DNA from: Marinilabiliales bacterium
GTDB lineage: Bacteria; Bacteroidota; Bacteroidia; Bacteroidales; PUMT01
DNA: 64,000 bases
NCBI GenBank assembly: GCA_007695015.1
Contig: REEN01000057.1
Location: 18,477-82,476, forward strand
Reading direction: 5' to 3'
Below, piece by piece: positions 1-9,126 of the stretch (within the stretch, counting starts at the first letter, position 1; each line of letters begins with the position of its first letter). The notes under the pieces were generated by a model. The model saw only the letters and a list, made by a program, of their open reading frames with translations, made no database searches and was not told where the DNA came from. The translations under genes and the position numbers were made by a program.

Positions 1-530
1 TCCTTCTCCAGCCAGCCATGGGCAAAGTGCCCCTTGAACTCCAGCCACCCGAAAGAGTAGGGCACTTCCCGGAAATCGGGGACGTATGCCGAAACCCTGG
101 GTACAGGCATGGCGTTACGGCTTATTCCCATTGAGCCGGATGATAATTCACCGAAAGTGATGCCGTGGGTTGATACCATCCGCCCGGCGCTGAAGTACAG
201 AAACCCGGCTTTGGCCTCAACATATGCCTGGTGCAGATAGATCGCCGATCCTTCCGAGGCCCTGGCCACCAGATCAATGCCGCCTCCGATATCAAATATC
301 TTTTCATCTCTGGCCCGCAGTTCGCTGGAAAGCATTGTCAGGGCATTGGCGCTGGCATCATCAAACATCCCAAAACGATTATGGGTGAGCCAGAAAGCCT
401 GATTCCTTTCAGTGCCAACAGTTGAGAAAACACTGATCTCATTGTTAATCCTTTCACGCAGGCTTTGAGCAGTGAGACTGCAACAACCAAAAATTGTAAC
501 CACTAAAGAAATTATCTGCAAACGAATCAT
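1..530 (-). CDS. Capsule assembly Wzi-family protein, N-terminal part (runs off window)
   Basis: An open frame of 176 codons begins at ATG 530 and continues past base 1 without a stop, so only the N-terminal part is here. It opens with a signal peptide (hydrophobic IISLVVTIFGCCSLTAQ). It then shows blocks typical of Bacteroidetes Wzi-like outer-membrane proteins: AFWLTHNRFG near residue 46, a strand ending in LSSGSMGISRNAMPVPRVS around residues 127-145, and VPYSFGWLEFKGHFAHGW near the window edge. Family knowledge: Wzi is an outer-membrane beta-barrel that helps attach capsular polysaccharide to the surface. The neighbouring glycosyltransferase and Stealth-type gene fit a surface-glycan setting. 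The family call rests on motif recall, not on an alignment. Confidence 0.8.
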   Translation of the reverse strand, partial: MIRLQIISLVVTIFGCCSLTAQSLRERINNEISVFSTVGTERNQAFWLTHNRFGMFDDASANALTMLSSELRARDEKIFDIGGGIDLVARASEGSAIYLHQAYVEAKAGFLYFSAGRMVSTHGITFGELSSGSMGISRNAMPVPRVSAYVPDFREVPYSFGWLEFKGHFAHGWLEK

Positions 531-699
531 AAGGAACGATAAAATTACTAAAACATTTAATATAATCTCAAGCCGGTGAAATACTTCACAGTTTTCTTCG
601 ACACACAGGGCATATCCGGGCATTCCTGCAACATTGACAAGGGCAACAGCCAGTATGCCATAAGCCGCAGCATGCATCCGGGGCATAAACGGTAAATTA

Positions 700-1548
700 C
701 TACAGCACTGTCCTGAACCTCTCAGGAATCTTAATGACCGGTTTTTCGCTTAACATCCCCGGTTTGTTTAGTGCAAAAAATGGCCGGAAAAGGCTCTGCC
801 TCCTTCTCGCAGTCCTGAAGAACTCATCACCATCAATGGCAGTCTTTTTTGAGATCAGGTCGAAGAGCTGGTTCCTTCTGTCAAGATGCCCTGACCAGCC
901 GGCTTTCAGAAGCGACTGGTCACCGGTTTTGTTCATGGAGATATTATGATCAACCATGCCAAAATGAAACAGGAACAAATTCGGATCGATATGGAAGTTC
1001 CTCCCTTTGACGCGGTGAAATCCCGAGCCCCATGTAAGCGGAATAGCAGCTACAACGGGTTTGGTGTACCTGGCCGATACATGTGCATAGCTTCTCTGTT
1101 CCAGAAAAGGCCGTTCAGGGTCAATCGGCGGTTCAAGTCCGGTATGCTGCCCCACATCCAACCCCAGGGCCGAGAGGGAGGCTGATCGTAACGGCCGCTG
1201 AAGGTATGCAGCAAGTGTTTGATCCTGATTGGGGTCAACAACCAGGAATTCATCAATATCATGGGCAATTATGATATCATACCTGTGAAACAATGCCCTG
1301 GCAAGGTGTGAGACCAGCCTTGCACGGTTACGGTCTCCCTGCGCCCTGCTGAATTTACGGTGGGGCAGTCTCAGCACATTTATGCTTCCATGCCGTTCAG
1401 GTAAAGGCTGATCATGTCCGTCCAGTATCAAAAACAGGTTTTCCGGGCCAAACTGCAGTCCGTAATAATCAATCCATTTATCGACAAAAAAACGATCGTT
1501 CCGTGCCATGGATATCACTCCGATCTTTTTCTGGTTGCAGCTTGTCAT
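700..1548 (-). CDS. Glycosyltransferase family 2-like protein
   Basis: Predicted cytoplasmic glycosyltransferase of 282 residues. The frame could open at a TTG three codons earlier, but ATG 1548 (MTSCNQKKIGVISMARND) is the better start. The N-terminus GVISMARNDRFFVDKWIDYY resembles the first strand and nucleotide-binding helix of the Glyco_tranf_2_4 group. HDIDEFLVVDP at about residues 96-106 supplies the acidic D-x-D metal/nucleotide-sugar motif. No membrane segment is visible. It diverges from the Stealth gene at 1618 and reads toward the Wzi-like gene, so a role in surface polysaccharide or glycan decoration is inferred. Donor and acceptor cannot be told from sequence. Confidence 0.75.
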   Translation of the reverse strand: MTSCNQKKIGVISMARNDRFFVDKWIDYYGLQFGPENLFLILDGHDQPLPERHGSINVLRLPHRKFSRAQGDRNRARLVSHLARALFHRYDIIIAHDIDEFLVVDPNQDQTLAAYLQRPLRSASLSALGLDVGQHTGLEPPIDPERPFLEQRSYAHVSARYTKPVVAAIPLTWGSGFHRVKGRNFHIDPNLFLFHFGMVDHNISMNKTGDQSLLKAGWSGHLDRRNQLFDLISKKTAIDGDEFFRTARRRQSLFRPFFALNKPGMLSEKPVIKIPERFRTVL

Positions 1549-1617
1549 ACGTGGCAAATTAATTCACGGCGAAATTGGTAAAATAAGCAAAAAAAGCCAT
1601 ACTTTTAAAAATAAAAA

Positions 1618-2637
1618 ATGCCGGCAAGCGCCAGTTCCGGAAAAAACCTCCCTGTTGATGTTGTTATTACCTGGGTTGATGGAAATGATCACAGGCTAAT
1701 TGAAAAAATGGAGCCTTTTTTACAGGGGCAGGACCACCGGAATGATCCGGGCACCAATCTCACACGCTTTGCCTCTGTAAATGAAATCAGGTATTGTGTC
1801 TTATCCATCCTTACTTTCGCACCTTTTGTAAGAAACATCTTTATCGTCACCGACGGGCAGGACCCCAACCTCGATGAAGATATCAGGACATGGTTCCCCG
1901 AAAGGAGAGGTTCCATCAGGATCGTTGACCATTCTGAAATATTCAGGGATTTTGAAGAATATTTGCCGACTTTCAACTCCAGGTCGATAGAGTGCATGTT
2001 ATGGAGGATTCCGGGCCTTTCCGACAATTTTGTCTATTTCAATGATGACACCTTTTTAGTCAGGAAGATACGGCCTGAAGACTGGTTCATCGATAACAGG
2101 CCTGTTTTGCGCGGAAAATGGTTGCCAATACCCTTACCATGGTTCTTCTGGGATTTTATCAGGAAGACTGTAAATAAGTGCTTCCTGAACAATCCGGATT
2201 ATCAGCCCAGGCCTTCCTTTCATCTGGGCCAGTGGCTTTCTGCTTCAATTCTCGGAATGAAGTACAGGTATTTCGTATACAGTCATACACCCCATGCGAT
2301 CGACCGCAGGAGGGTTGAAAAATTTTTTTCCGGCAAAAAGGAATTGCTGGAGAAAAATATTGCATACCGGTTCCGAAATCACAAACAATTCATCTTTGCG
2401 GCATTGTCCGGTCATTTGGAGCTTCTTGATGGCAATGAGCAGATCACCAGTCCCGATCTGGCTTACCTCCAGCCGCTTAATCGCCCAAAAAACTATATTG
2501 ACAAAAAGATCAGATTTTGCGAAAATAACCCCCGCATAAAATTTCTGTGTGTTCAAAGCCTGGAGATGTGCAGAAAAGAGGATCAAAAGAAACTGTTTTC
2601 CTGGATGGAGACTCTCCTGCAACTGAATAAGGTTTAA
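1618..2637 (+). CDS. Stealth family capsule sugar-phosphate transferase
   Basis: A 339-residue protein with the conserved regions of Stealth proteins. CR1 is VDVVITWVDGND at residues 13-24. CR2 contains FASVNEIRYCVLSIL, the block IFIVTDGQDP, FNSRSIECMLWRIPGL and the acidic FVYFNDDTFLVR. A later HTPHAIDRR block corresponds to CR3. Family knowledge: these enzymes transfer sugar-1-phosphates from nucleotide sugars to build phosphodiester-linked glycans (bacterial capsule transferases, human GNPTAB). The start is ATG 1618, preceded by an AT-rich leader. The divergent glycosyltransferase and nearby Wzi-like gene suggest a small cell-surface glycan group. The specific sugar is unknown. Confidence 0.88.
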   Translation: MPASASSGKNLPVDVVITWVDGNDHRLIEKMEPFLQGQDHRNDPGTNLTRFASVNEIRYCVLSILTFAPFVRNIFIVTDGQDPNLDEDIRTWFPERRGSIRIVDHSEIFRDFEEYLPTFNSRSIECMLWRIPGLSDNFVYFNDDTFLVRKIRPEDWFIDNRPVLRGKWLPIPLPWFFWDFIRKTVNKCFLNNPDYQPRPSFHLGQWLSASILGMKYRYFVYSHTPHAIDRRRVEKFFSGKKELLEKNIAYRFRNHKQFIFAALSGHLELLDGNEQITSPDLAYLQPLNRPKNYIDKKIRFCENNPRIKFLCVQSLEMCRKEDQKKLFSWMETLLQLNKV

Positions 2638-2651
2638 TTCGCTGCGGCCCG

Positions 2652-3551
2652 TCAGAAATTCATTCTCAGGGAAGCTCCCTGCACCTTACCATTTGTAAAG
2701 GGTGTTAAGGTCAGATTATTATCAGGCGAATACGCAAGCTTTAAAGTCAGGCTCCCGATCCCGTAACCAATAAGAGACCCCATTACAATGTCAGATGTCC
2801 AGTGTGCATCCCTGTATAACCTGGCTAATGAGACGGCAGTTGCAAATCCATAGGCCCCGTAACTTAATTTGGGATACCTGCCTGCAAACACAGTCATAAC
2901 TGACCATATACCAACCGCATGACCCGAAACGAAAGATTCGTGCCCTTTATCCCTTCTGAACGGATCACGCGGACTGTTGTAGGGACGGCGTCTTGAAACA
3001 GTGATTTTTGAAAGTTCGGAAAAGCCAAGACTTACCACCAGGGATTGGAAAGAAAGCAGCATGGTGTCATGAAAATACCTGTCCCCCGAAACGATGCTTA
3101 TTCCATAGACTCCGGCAAATACAGGGAAAAAGTACTTCCTGTTGCCTGCGTCATTGAGAAAACTTATTGCAAAATGTTCTCCGGCATATATTCTCTCCTG
3201 CACAAGATCCCTGATGGACTGGTCCATAGCCAGTGTGGTTGCCAGAACACACAGAACAAAAATGTTTCTTGACAAACCCTCCTCGTCTGATCTGATGATC
3301 TCCAGTCCGGCATTGTATGGAATTAACAGAAAATTGGCAAAATACCTTCTTAACTGCAAACTGTCAGTTGATATTTCTCCGGCGCCTTCTTCAAAGAGGC
3401 TCAGTCCGCTTTCAATTATCATACTGTCATGCAGAAGAGTCCCTGGTATATTGATCTGTCGCAATAGTACCCCGGCACCTGGATCTTTCCCATAGGCGTT
3501 AAAGAATGTGACAGTGAGCCCAAAAAATAGAATTGTCAGATAATTTCGCAT
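2652..3551 (-). CDS. PAP2-family membrane phosphatase
   Basis: A 299-residue protein with an N-terminal signal/anchor (MRNYLTILFFGLTVTFFNAYG) and the three PAP2 motifs in order: K-x6-RP (KITVSRRRP), SFVSGHAV (the PSGH motif with V for P) and the SR-x5-H-x3-D type block SLARLYRDAHWTSD. The family removes phosphate from lipid phosphates or isoprenyl diphosphates at the periplasmic face. The C-terminus is strand-like and ends in F (GKVQGASLRMNF), as in outer-membrane-associated Bacteroidetes members. Its 3' end faces that of the Stealth gene 14 bases away. The substrate, undecaprenyl diphosphate or a lipid A group, is not determinable here. Confidence 0.85.
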   Translation of the reverse strand: MRNYLTILFFGLTVTFFNAYGKDPGAGVLLRQINIPGTLLHDSMIIESGLSLFEEGAGEISTDSLQLRRYFANFLLIPYNAGLEIIRSDEEGLSRNIFVLCVLATTLAMDQSIRDLVQERIYAGEHFAISFLNDAGNRKYFFPVFAGVYGISIVSGDRYFHDTMLLSFQSLVVSLGFSELSKITVSRRRPYNSPRDPFRRDKGHESFVSGHAVGIWSVMTVFAGRYPKLSYGAYGFATAVSLARLYRDAHWTSDIVMGSLIGYGIGSLTLKLAYSPDNNLTLTPFTNGKVQGASLRMNF

Positions 3552-3623
3552 AGACCAGTGCTTTTGTCAAATTCCCGGGATCGTCTATTATTTGCATCAC
3601 CAGGTTAAGCTGCAGGCTCCGGG

Positions 3624-3631
3624 CAAAGTTA
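3624..3631 (-). promoter_or_regulatory. Candidate -7 promoter element for the PAP2 gene
   Basis: On the minus strand this reads TAACTTTG, a full match to the Bacteroidetes TAnnTTTG -7 consensus. It lies about 73 bases upstream of the PAP2 start. No clear -33 element was identified. The call is by motif only. Confidence 0.5.
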
Positions 3632-3785
3632 GTCCCCGAAATTCAATAATTCAAAGGTGACCGGTAAAACATGTACCTATTTGTTATTATTTTCGTTATT
3701 TCTACTGCCACAAGCCGTGTGATACAGAGCCGAAAAGTTTAATACAGTCAAATAGTGCACGAACAGAATACCAAGCTGCGCCTCT

Positions 3786-6700
3786 TTGAAAAATCTATTT
3801 ATCAAAATACTGATCCTCTTCCTGCCGGCAGGTATGTGCGCCCAGGAGCTGTCGGGCCTGCGGGAGAGGGTGTTTAGAGCGGACAGCGATACTGTCATAC
3901 TCGATACGGCCAGGATCGTCCCCGGCACGATTGAGCTGGCTGCGGAGCACGGACAACCGGTCAGCGACACCCTCTACACTGCCGATCCCCTGAACTCCAG
4001 GCTTGTTTTTGATGAAGGCTTCCCTTACCGGGGAAAAATCCTTGCGGCCAGGTACCGTGTTTTTACACTTGACCCGGCCATGACAGCAAGCAGAAAAGAT
4101 ACCGCCATGATAATTCCTGCAGGTCGCGACGATGAGTTCTCCCGCCTCCATCGTTACAGTCCCCCATCCATCCCCGCTGATCTGTGGAGGGAGGAGAGCC
4201 TGACACGCAGCGGCAGCATCTCCAGGGGAGTCAGTTTCGGCAACAACCAGGATGTGATAGTCAATTCGAACCTCAACCTGCAGCTATCCGGCAAACTTGA
4301 CGACAACCTCAACATAGTCGCCAGCATCTCCGACCAGAACATTCCCCTGCAGCCGGAGGGTTATTCAATGCAGATCCATGAATTTGACAGGGTCTTCATA
4401 CAGCTTTACAACGACAACCTGGCCCTTACCGCAGGTGATTTCGCGGTTAGCGGGGGCGGGGGCATCTTCCTGCCGCTTGAGAGAAAAGCACAGGGATTGC
4501 AGTTCTCGTCGGTCACTGAACCGGGTAGCGGACCCTTTACAGAGATAAGCAACTCTGCCACGGCGGCAATTGCCAGGGGACGTTATGCCCGTAACAGTTT
4601 TACCGGATCGGAAGGCAACCAGGGCCCCTACAAGCTTACCGGCAACAATAATGAACTCTTCATCATCGTACTGGCAGGGAGCGAAAGGGTGTTTGTTGAC
4701 GGCCGCCTGCTGACAAGAGGTATCGACGGGCACTACGTGATAGACTACAACCTGGCAGAAATAACATTTACCTCGAACATGCCCATAACCAAAGACAGGC
4801 GCATTATTGTCGAGTTCGAATACTCCGACAGGAACTATTCCAGGTACATGCTTTCAAACAGTACCGCCCTGCAAACAGGAAACGGGAATTACTTCATCAA
4901 CATCTACTCCGAGCATGATGCAAAGAACCAGCCCCTGCTGCAGGAACTTTCAGAAGAAGAGACTAAGCTGCTTGCATCGGTGGGCGACAGCCTGCACAGG
5001 GCATGGATCCCCAGGGTCGACAGTGTGGAGTTCAGGAACGATGTGGTCCTTTACGAAAAGACCGATACAATTGTAAACGGGGTAATGTACACCATCTACC
5101 GGCACTCTGTCGACCCGGAGAGGGCATTTTACAGGCCCGGCTTCTCCCGTGTAGGCGAGAACAGGGGCAATTACAGGCAGGTCAGGAGCGCTGCCAACGG
5201 CAGGGTATTTGAATGGACAGCCCCGGTAAACGGTGTTCCTTCGGGTACCCACGAACCGGTAACCCTGCTTGTCGCTCCCATGAAACAACAGGTGGTCAGC
5301 ATTGGAGGATCGCACCGGCTGACCGGCAATACCGGTGCATCCTTCGAACTCGCCGTGAGCAATAACGACATGAACACTTTTTCTCAGCTTGACAATGAAG
5401 ACAATACCGGGATGGCCTTCCGGACCGCCATTGACAGGGCCGTGCCTCTCAGGGATGAGGGCCGTTCCCTGGCAGGAGGTATTGACTACGAATTTGCCGG
5501 AAGCAGTTTCAGTACTACTGAAAGATACAAGCCCCCGGAATATGAAAGGGACTGGAACCTGATCGGCCTCCGTGGTGCGGCTGACGAGCATAAGGTGGGC
5601 TGGCACGCAGATTACTCGGGCAACATCAGCTATGCGCGCTATCGTGGAGAGCACCTGTCGCTGCCCGGACTCTATGCCGGGTGGCGCAATTCCCTTGATG
5701 CATTTGCCATGGCTGCCGGTTTTGAAGGCAATATGAGGCTGAGCTACCTCAACACGGCCACAACCGCCGACGCGACAGGCTTCATGAGGCACGAGACTGA
5801 GCTGGCCAGGCCCGTCTGGCGTCTTATAGTTGGTATCCGCAGCGAAGGTGAGGACAACAGGAGAGAAGAGAAGGGCGAAGACACACTCTTGCCGTCAAGC
5901 TTTAACTTTCACCAGCGTGAAGTCTTCCTGAAGAACCACGATACCGCAACGTTCCATTTCCGCACAGCCTACCGGGAAAGGGATGACAGGCTGCCGGCAG
6001 ATGGCCGGATGGAACACTTTTCACTGGCGAGGGAGGTGTCGGCAGGTTTTGTGGCTCTGCCGGCTGCAGGCAACAGGTTGTCGGCCGGAATAAACTATCG
6101 CACACTTGAAGTGGACAGCGATAAATTCAGTGACGACCTGCCTGCGCCAACGACCCCGGTTAAAAGCAAGCCCGAAAACTCGCTCAATGGCAGGCTCGAA
6201 GCAGACCTGACGGGACTGGAAGGTGCGATAAGGGGTAACCTCTTCTATGAAACGGGATCGGGACTGGAGATGAAGAAAGATTACATGTTCATAGAGGTTG
6301 CAAGGGGCCAGGGCACTCATACATGGACCGACTACAATGAGAACGGCATAAAGGAGCTCGACGAGTTCGAACCGGCCGCTTTTCCCGACCAGGCAAATTA
6401 CATCAGGGTTATGGTGCCGACCGACGATTTTGTGCGCATACGAAGCGGCCAGTTCAGCCAGACACTTCGCCTGGGTGCCCCGCCGTCATGGCAGGATGCA
6501 AACGGGGTCAGGAGAATTGTTTCGCTGTTTTCCAGCAATGCTGCCTACCAGACCGGTTATAAAACATCAGGTAGCGGACTCATTGGTACCTCCCCCTTTC
6601 ATGCCGGACTGGCCGACAGCAACCTGCTAAATCTATCCTCATCGTTCAGGAACAACCTTTCTTTCCGGTCGCGCGACCGGAGGTTTGCCCTCGAGTACCT

Positions 6701-7274
6701 TCACCAGGATAACAGGTCGCGCAACCTGCTGGTGAACGGACTGGAGTCAAGAAGCGACCGGTCAGACGCCCTGCACGGCCGTTACGAGCATTCTCCCATG
6801 GTCACTTACACGGGCAGGATTGAGTCCGGTACCAGGATATACGTTTCCGAATTTTTCCCCGGAAGGGATTTCGAAATAGAAGCAACATCGGCAAGGGCAG
6901 GCATATCGGTACAGCCCGGCCACCTGTTCCAGGCCTCGCTCAATATTGAACACCGGAAGCAGAACAACAGCCCTGGCAATGAAACGGCGGAGCATAAAAA
7001 ACTGGGTGCAGGCTTAAGCTACACCGTGCCGTCAAGGGGCAGCATCACAGCAGGCGCTGATTACTATTATATTGAATTCGACGGCAGGGTGAACACTCCA
7101 CTTGCATGGGAAATGTTGGGGGGACTAAGGCCGGGAAACAACCTTGTGCTGAATGTACAGTGGCAGCAGACCATTGCCGGCAATATGCAGCTTAGCCTCA
7201 CATACAACGGAAGGACCTCTTCAGGAAGCAACTTCATCCATACCGGGGGTATGCAGGTAAGGGCCTATTTCTGA
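3786..7274 (+). CDS. Large outer-membrane beta-barrel protein of unknown function
   Basis: A 1162-residue protein starting at a TTG that immediately precedes a convincing signal peptide (MKNLFIKILILFLPAGMCAQ). The body is rich in alternating beta strands and ends in MQVRAYF, a C-terminal aromatic beta signal of barrel proteins. Recognisable blocks are SRGVSFGNNQDVIVNSNLNL near residue 145, VFVDGRLLTRGIDGHYVIDY near 302, and an EF-hand-like loop DYNENGIKELDEFE near residue 850 that could bind calcium. Such blocks recur in long uncharacterised Bacteroidetes/Chlorobi envelope proteins and recall segments of SprA-like proteins, but length and order do not match SprA. It is flanked by an opposing gene at each end and may be monocistronic. 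I do not assign a function. Confidence 0.75.
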   Translation: MKNLFIKILILFLPAGMCAQELSGLRERVFRADSDTVILDTARIVPGTIELAAEHGQPVSDTLYTADPLNSRLVFDEGFPYRGKILAARYRVFTLDPAMTASRKDTAMIIPAGRDDEFSRLHRYSPPSIPADLWREESLTRSGSISRGVSFGNNQDVIVNSNLNLQLSGKLDDNLNIVASISDQNIPLQPEGYSMQIHEFDRVFIQLYNDNLALTAGDFAVSGGGGIFLPLERKAQGLQFSSVTEPGSGPFTEISNSATAAIARGRYARNSFTGSEGNQGPYKLTGNNNELFIIVLAGSERVFVDGRLLTRGIDGHYVIDYNLAEITFTSNMPITKDRRIIVEFEYSDRNYSRYMLSNSTALQTGNGNYFINIYSEHDAKNQPLLQELSEEETKLLASVGDSLHRAWIPRVDSVEFRNDVVLYEKTDTIVNGVMYTIYRHSVDPERAFYRPGFSRVGENRGNYRQVRSAANGRVFEWTAPVNGVPSGTHEPVTLLVAPMKQQVVSIGGSHRLTGNTGASFELAVSNNDMNTFSQLDNEDNTGMAFRTAIDRAVPLRDEGRSLAGGIDYEFAGSSFSTTERYKPPEYERDWNLIGLRGAADEHKVGWHADYSGNISYARYRGEHLSLPGLYAGWRNSLDAFAMAAGFEGNMRLSYLNTATTADATGFMRHETELARPVWRLIVGIRSEGEDNRREEKGEDTLLPSSFNFHQREVFLKNHDTATFHFRTAYRERDDRLPADGRMEHFSLAREVSAGFVALPAAGNRLSAGINYRTLEVDSDKFSDDLPAPTTPVKSKPENSLNGRLEADLTGLEGAIRGNLFYETGSGLEMKKDYMFIEVARGQGTHTWTDYNENGIKELDEFEPAAFPDQANYIRVMVPTDDFVRIRSGQFSQTLRLGAPPSWQDANGVRRIVSLFSSNAAYQTGYKTSGSGLIGTSPFHAGLADSNLLNLSSSFRNNLSFRSRDRRFALEYLHQDNRSRNLLVNGLESRSDRSDALHGRYEHSPMVTYTGRIESGTRIYVSEFFPGRDFEIEATSARAGISVQPGHLFQASLNIEHRKQNNSPGNETAEHKKLGAGLSYTVPSRGSITAGADYYYIEFDGRVNTPLAWEMLGGLRPGNNLVLNVQWQQTIAGNMQLSLTYNGRTSSGSNFIHTGGMQVRAYF

Positions 7275-7310
7275 TATGCCGCAGGTTCCGGTGCGAAGAT
7301 ATAGCCCGGG

Positions 7311-8534
7311 TCAGAAAGCGGCCATCAGCAGGTCAATGTCCTTGCTCGGTATGTCAAACAAATTACCTATCAGTGAGTTTGTAAGCAGTCCGTTATAAAT
7401 ATAGACCCCTTTCCTGAGTCCGGGACTCTCCAGCAGTGATTGCTTTATGCCTCCCGACTCCCCGATGGAAAGCAGCAGCGGTGCAAAGATGTTGCTCAGG
7501 GCTATGGTGGCCGTTCTGGCAACCCTTGAGGGTATATTGGGCACACAGTAATGTATAACGCCGTGCTTGACAAATACAGGCGATTTATGTGTCCTGCACT
7601 CCGAGGTCTCAATACATCCGCCCTGGTCAATGCTGAGGTCGACAATCACCGCACCCTTCTTCATCTCGCTCACCATCTCACCGGTAATAAAAAACCGCGG
7701 CCCCTCGGTGCCAAGGTGTATGGCGCCGATCACCACATCGGCGCTTCTGAGGGCTTTTGCAACAACCCGGGGGTGATAGATGGATGTGTAGAGCCTCTGT
7801 CCGAGAATGTCCTGCAACCGGCGCAGCCTGTCAACCGAGTGGTCAAACACCTTCACAAAGGCACCAAGTCCGGTTGCAGCCCTGGCGGCTGATTCGGCAG
7901 CTGTTCCCGCACCCAGGATAACCACCTCGGTCGGAGTAATACCGGTTATTCCGCCAAGCATAACCCCCTTCCCCTTGTTCTGGTTGGAAAGGTATTCGGC
8001 AGCGATGAGTATTGATGCTCCCCCTGCGATCTCGCTCATCGAACGGATAACCGGAAAGGTGTCGTCGTTGTTGCGGAGATACTCGAAAGCTATGGCGGTA
8101 ACCTTTTTTTTCATGAGCCTTTGAAAGTAATCCCTCTCCTGCATCATATGACGGAGTGATGAGATCAGAACCTGGCCTCCTTTCATCTGCTCAATCTCAT
8201 CATTAACGGGAGGGGCAACCTTCAGGATCACATCACAGCGTGAGAAAATACCTGCGCGTTCTTCCACGATAAATCCCCCCCGTTCACTGTAATCGGTATC
8301 GGAGTAATTTGCGGCAGCAGCTGCGCCTTTCTCAATAAGCACCTGGTGGCCGTTGCCGGTAAGAATCTCAACTGCTTCAGGCGTAAGGGCCGTCCGGCTC
8401 TCATCCTCCTGTGTCTCCTTTGGAATTCCTATTGCGAGCTGTTTGCGTTTTCTTCCTGTTTCCAGGACCTCTTCCTGGGGCATCAGGCTACCCTTGCCAA
8501 GGGCCCAGGAGTGGGAGAATTTCTGGTGCTGCAT
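7311..8534 (-). CDS. ald: Alanine dehydrogenase
   Basis: A 407-residue enzyme of the AlaDH/PNT family, interconverting L-alanine and pyruvate plus ammonia with NAD. Seen: the N-terminal catalytic block IGIPKETQEDESRTALTPEA, the lysine-containing LKVAPP, and a Rossmann motif VVILGAGTAAESAARAATGLGA. The C-terminal part includes CVPNIPSRVARTATIALSN, in place of the usual YxVxNxPGAVPxTST-type block. There is an approximately 30-residue charged N-terminal extension before the conserved domain, so an internal start is possible. It is the last gene of the minus-strand run porW-porX-tsaE-ald. This order, with ald beside tsaE and porX, is one I associate with Bacteroidetes genomes. Role: nitrogen and pyruvate balance. 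Confidence 0.88.
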   Translation of the reverse strand: MQHQKFSHSWALGKGSLMPQEEVLETGRKRKQLAIGIPKETQEDESRTALTPEAVEILTGNGHQVLIEKGAAAAANYSDTDYSERGGFIVEERAGIFSRCDVILKVAPPVNDEIEQMKGGQVLISSLRHMMQERDYFQRLMKKKVTAIAFEYLRNNDDTFPVIRSMSEIAGGASILIAAEYLSNQNKGKGVMLGGITGITPTEVVILGAGTAAESAARAATGLGAFVKVFDHSVDRLRRLQDILGQRLYTSIYHPRVVAKALRSADVVIGAIHLGTEGPRFFITGEMVSEMKKGAVIVDLSIDQGGCIETSECRTHKSPVFVKHGVIHYCVPNIPSRVARTATIALSNIFAPLLLSIGESGGIKQSLLESPGLRKGVYIYNGLLTNSLIGNLFDIPSKDIDLLMAAF

Positions 8535-8560
8535 TCGTTGTATTTTGAGTAAACCCTGCC

Positions 8561-8577
8561 CCGGGGCTATGCCCCGG
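8561..8577. other. Short GC-rich hairpin between tsaE and ald
   Basis: CCGGGGC and GCCCCGG form a perfect 7-bp stem with a TAT loop in the 136-base gap between the tsaE stop and the ald start. There is no T tract on either side, so it is not a canonical terminator. It may attenuate or protect the transcript between the two genes. Confidence 0.4.
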
Positions 8578-8670
8578 AGTATCGCAAGGTATTTGTTGTT
8601 TCCGGCCCAAAGGGTCGGGGCATTGAACCATTTTAAGAGTTAAGCAAGTTAAGGAAAATGGCTGACAGTT

Positions 8671-9126
8671 TCAAATCTTTTTGCCGGTGGCTGCAAACAG
8701 AGTCTCCCGCAGCCTTCTTCTTCCGTCATCAAGCACCTCCAGCTCAAGCCTGACAGTACCCGGAGGCAACAGTCCCCCGATCTTTTCAGGCCACTCTATC
8801 AGGCAGGTATCGTTCCCGAAAAAGTATTCTTCATAACCCATGTCAAGCACCTCCTCCAGGTTTTCAATACGGTAAAAATCGAAGTGGTAGCAGCTGACAT
8901 TGCCGCTGCCGTCGCGATATTCATTTACAAGTGCGAAAGTTGGACTGGTAACGGTCTGCTCAACGCCCAGTATCCTGCAAAGAGCCTTTATGAAGGTGGT
9001 CTTCCCTGATCCCATCTCACCATAGAATGCAAATATCCGGGCACCCGGGAAAGCCTCCTTTAGTCCGGCTGCGGCTTCGTCAATACTGTTCAGGTCAAAT
9101 TCAACTGAAAAAACCATTTTCTTCAT
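8671..9126 (-). CDS. tsaE: tRNA threonylcarbamoyladenosine biosynthesis ATPase TsaE
   Basis: A 151-residue cytoplasmic ATPase that drives the TsaB-TsaD-TsaE complex making the t6A37 modification of ANN-decoding tRNAs. Seen: Walker A GEMGSGKTT at residues 36-44, the switch-like block SPTFALVNEY, HFDFYRIE, and Walker-B-like CLIEWPEKI near the C-terminus, all diagnostic of the family. Length is usual. Its ATG overlaps the stop of porX by four bases (ATGA), implying translational coupling. Co-expression with porX is therefore likely, although the functions are unrelated. Confidence 0.95.
   Translation of the reverse strand: MKKMVFSVEFDLNSIDEAAAGLKEAFPGARIFAFYGEMGSGKTTFIKALCRILGVEQTVTSPTFALVNEYRDGSGNVSCYHFDFYRIENLEEVLDMGYEEYFFGNDTCLIEWPEKIGGLLPPGTVRLELEVLDDGRRRLRETLFAATGKKI

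Noticed and set aside
4950..5792. Minus-strand open frame of 280 codons
   Set aside because: Lies wholly inside the beta-barrel gene at 3786-7274; no recognisable domain, and the plus-strand gene has a signal peptide and barrel features.
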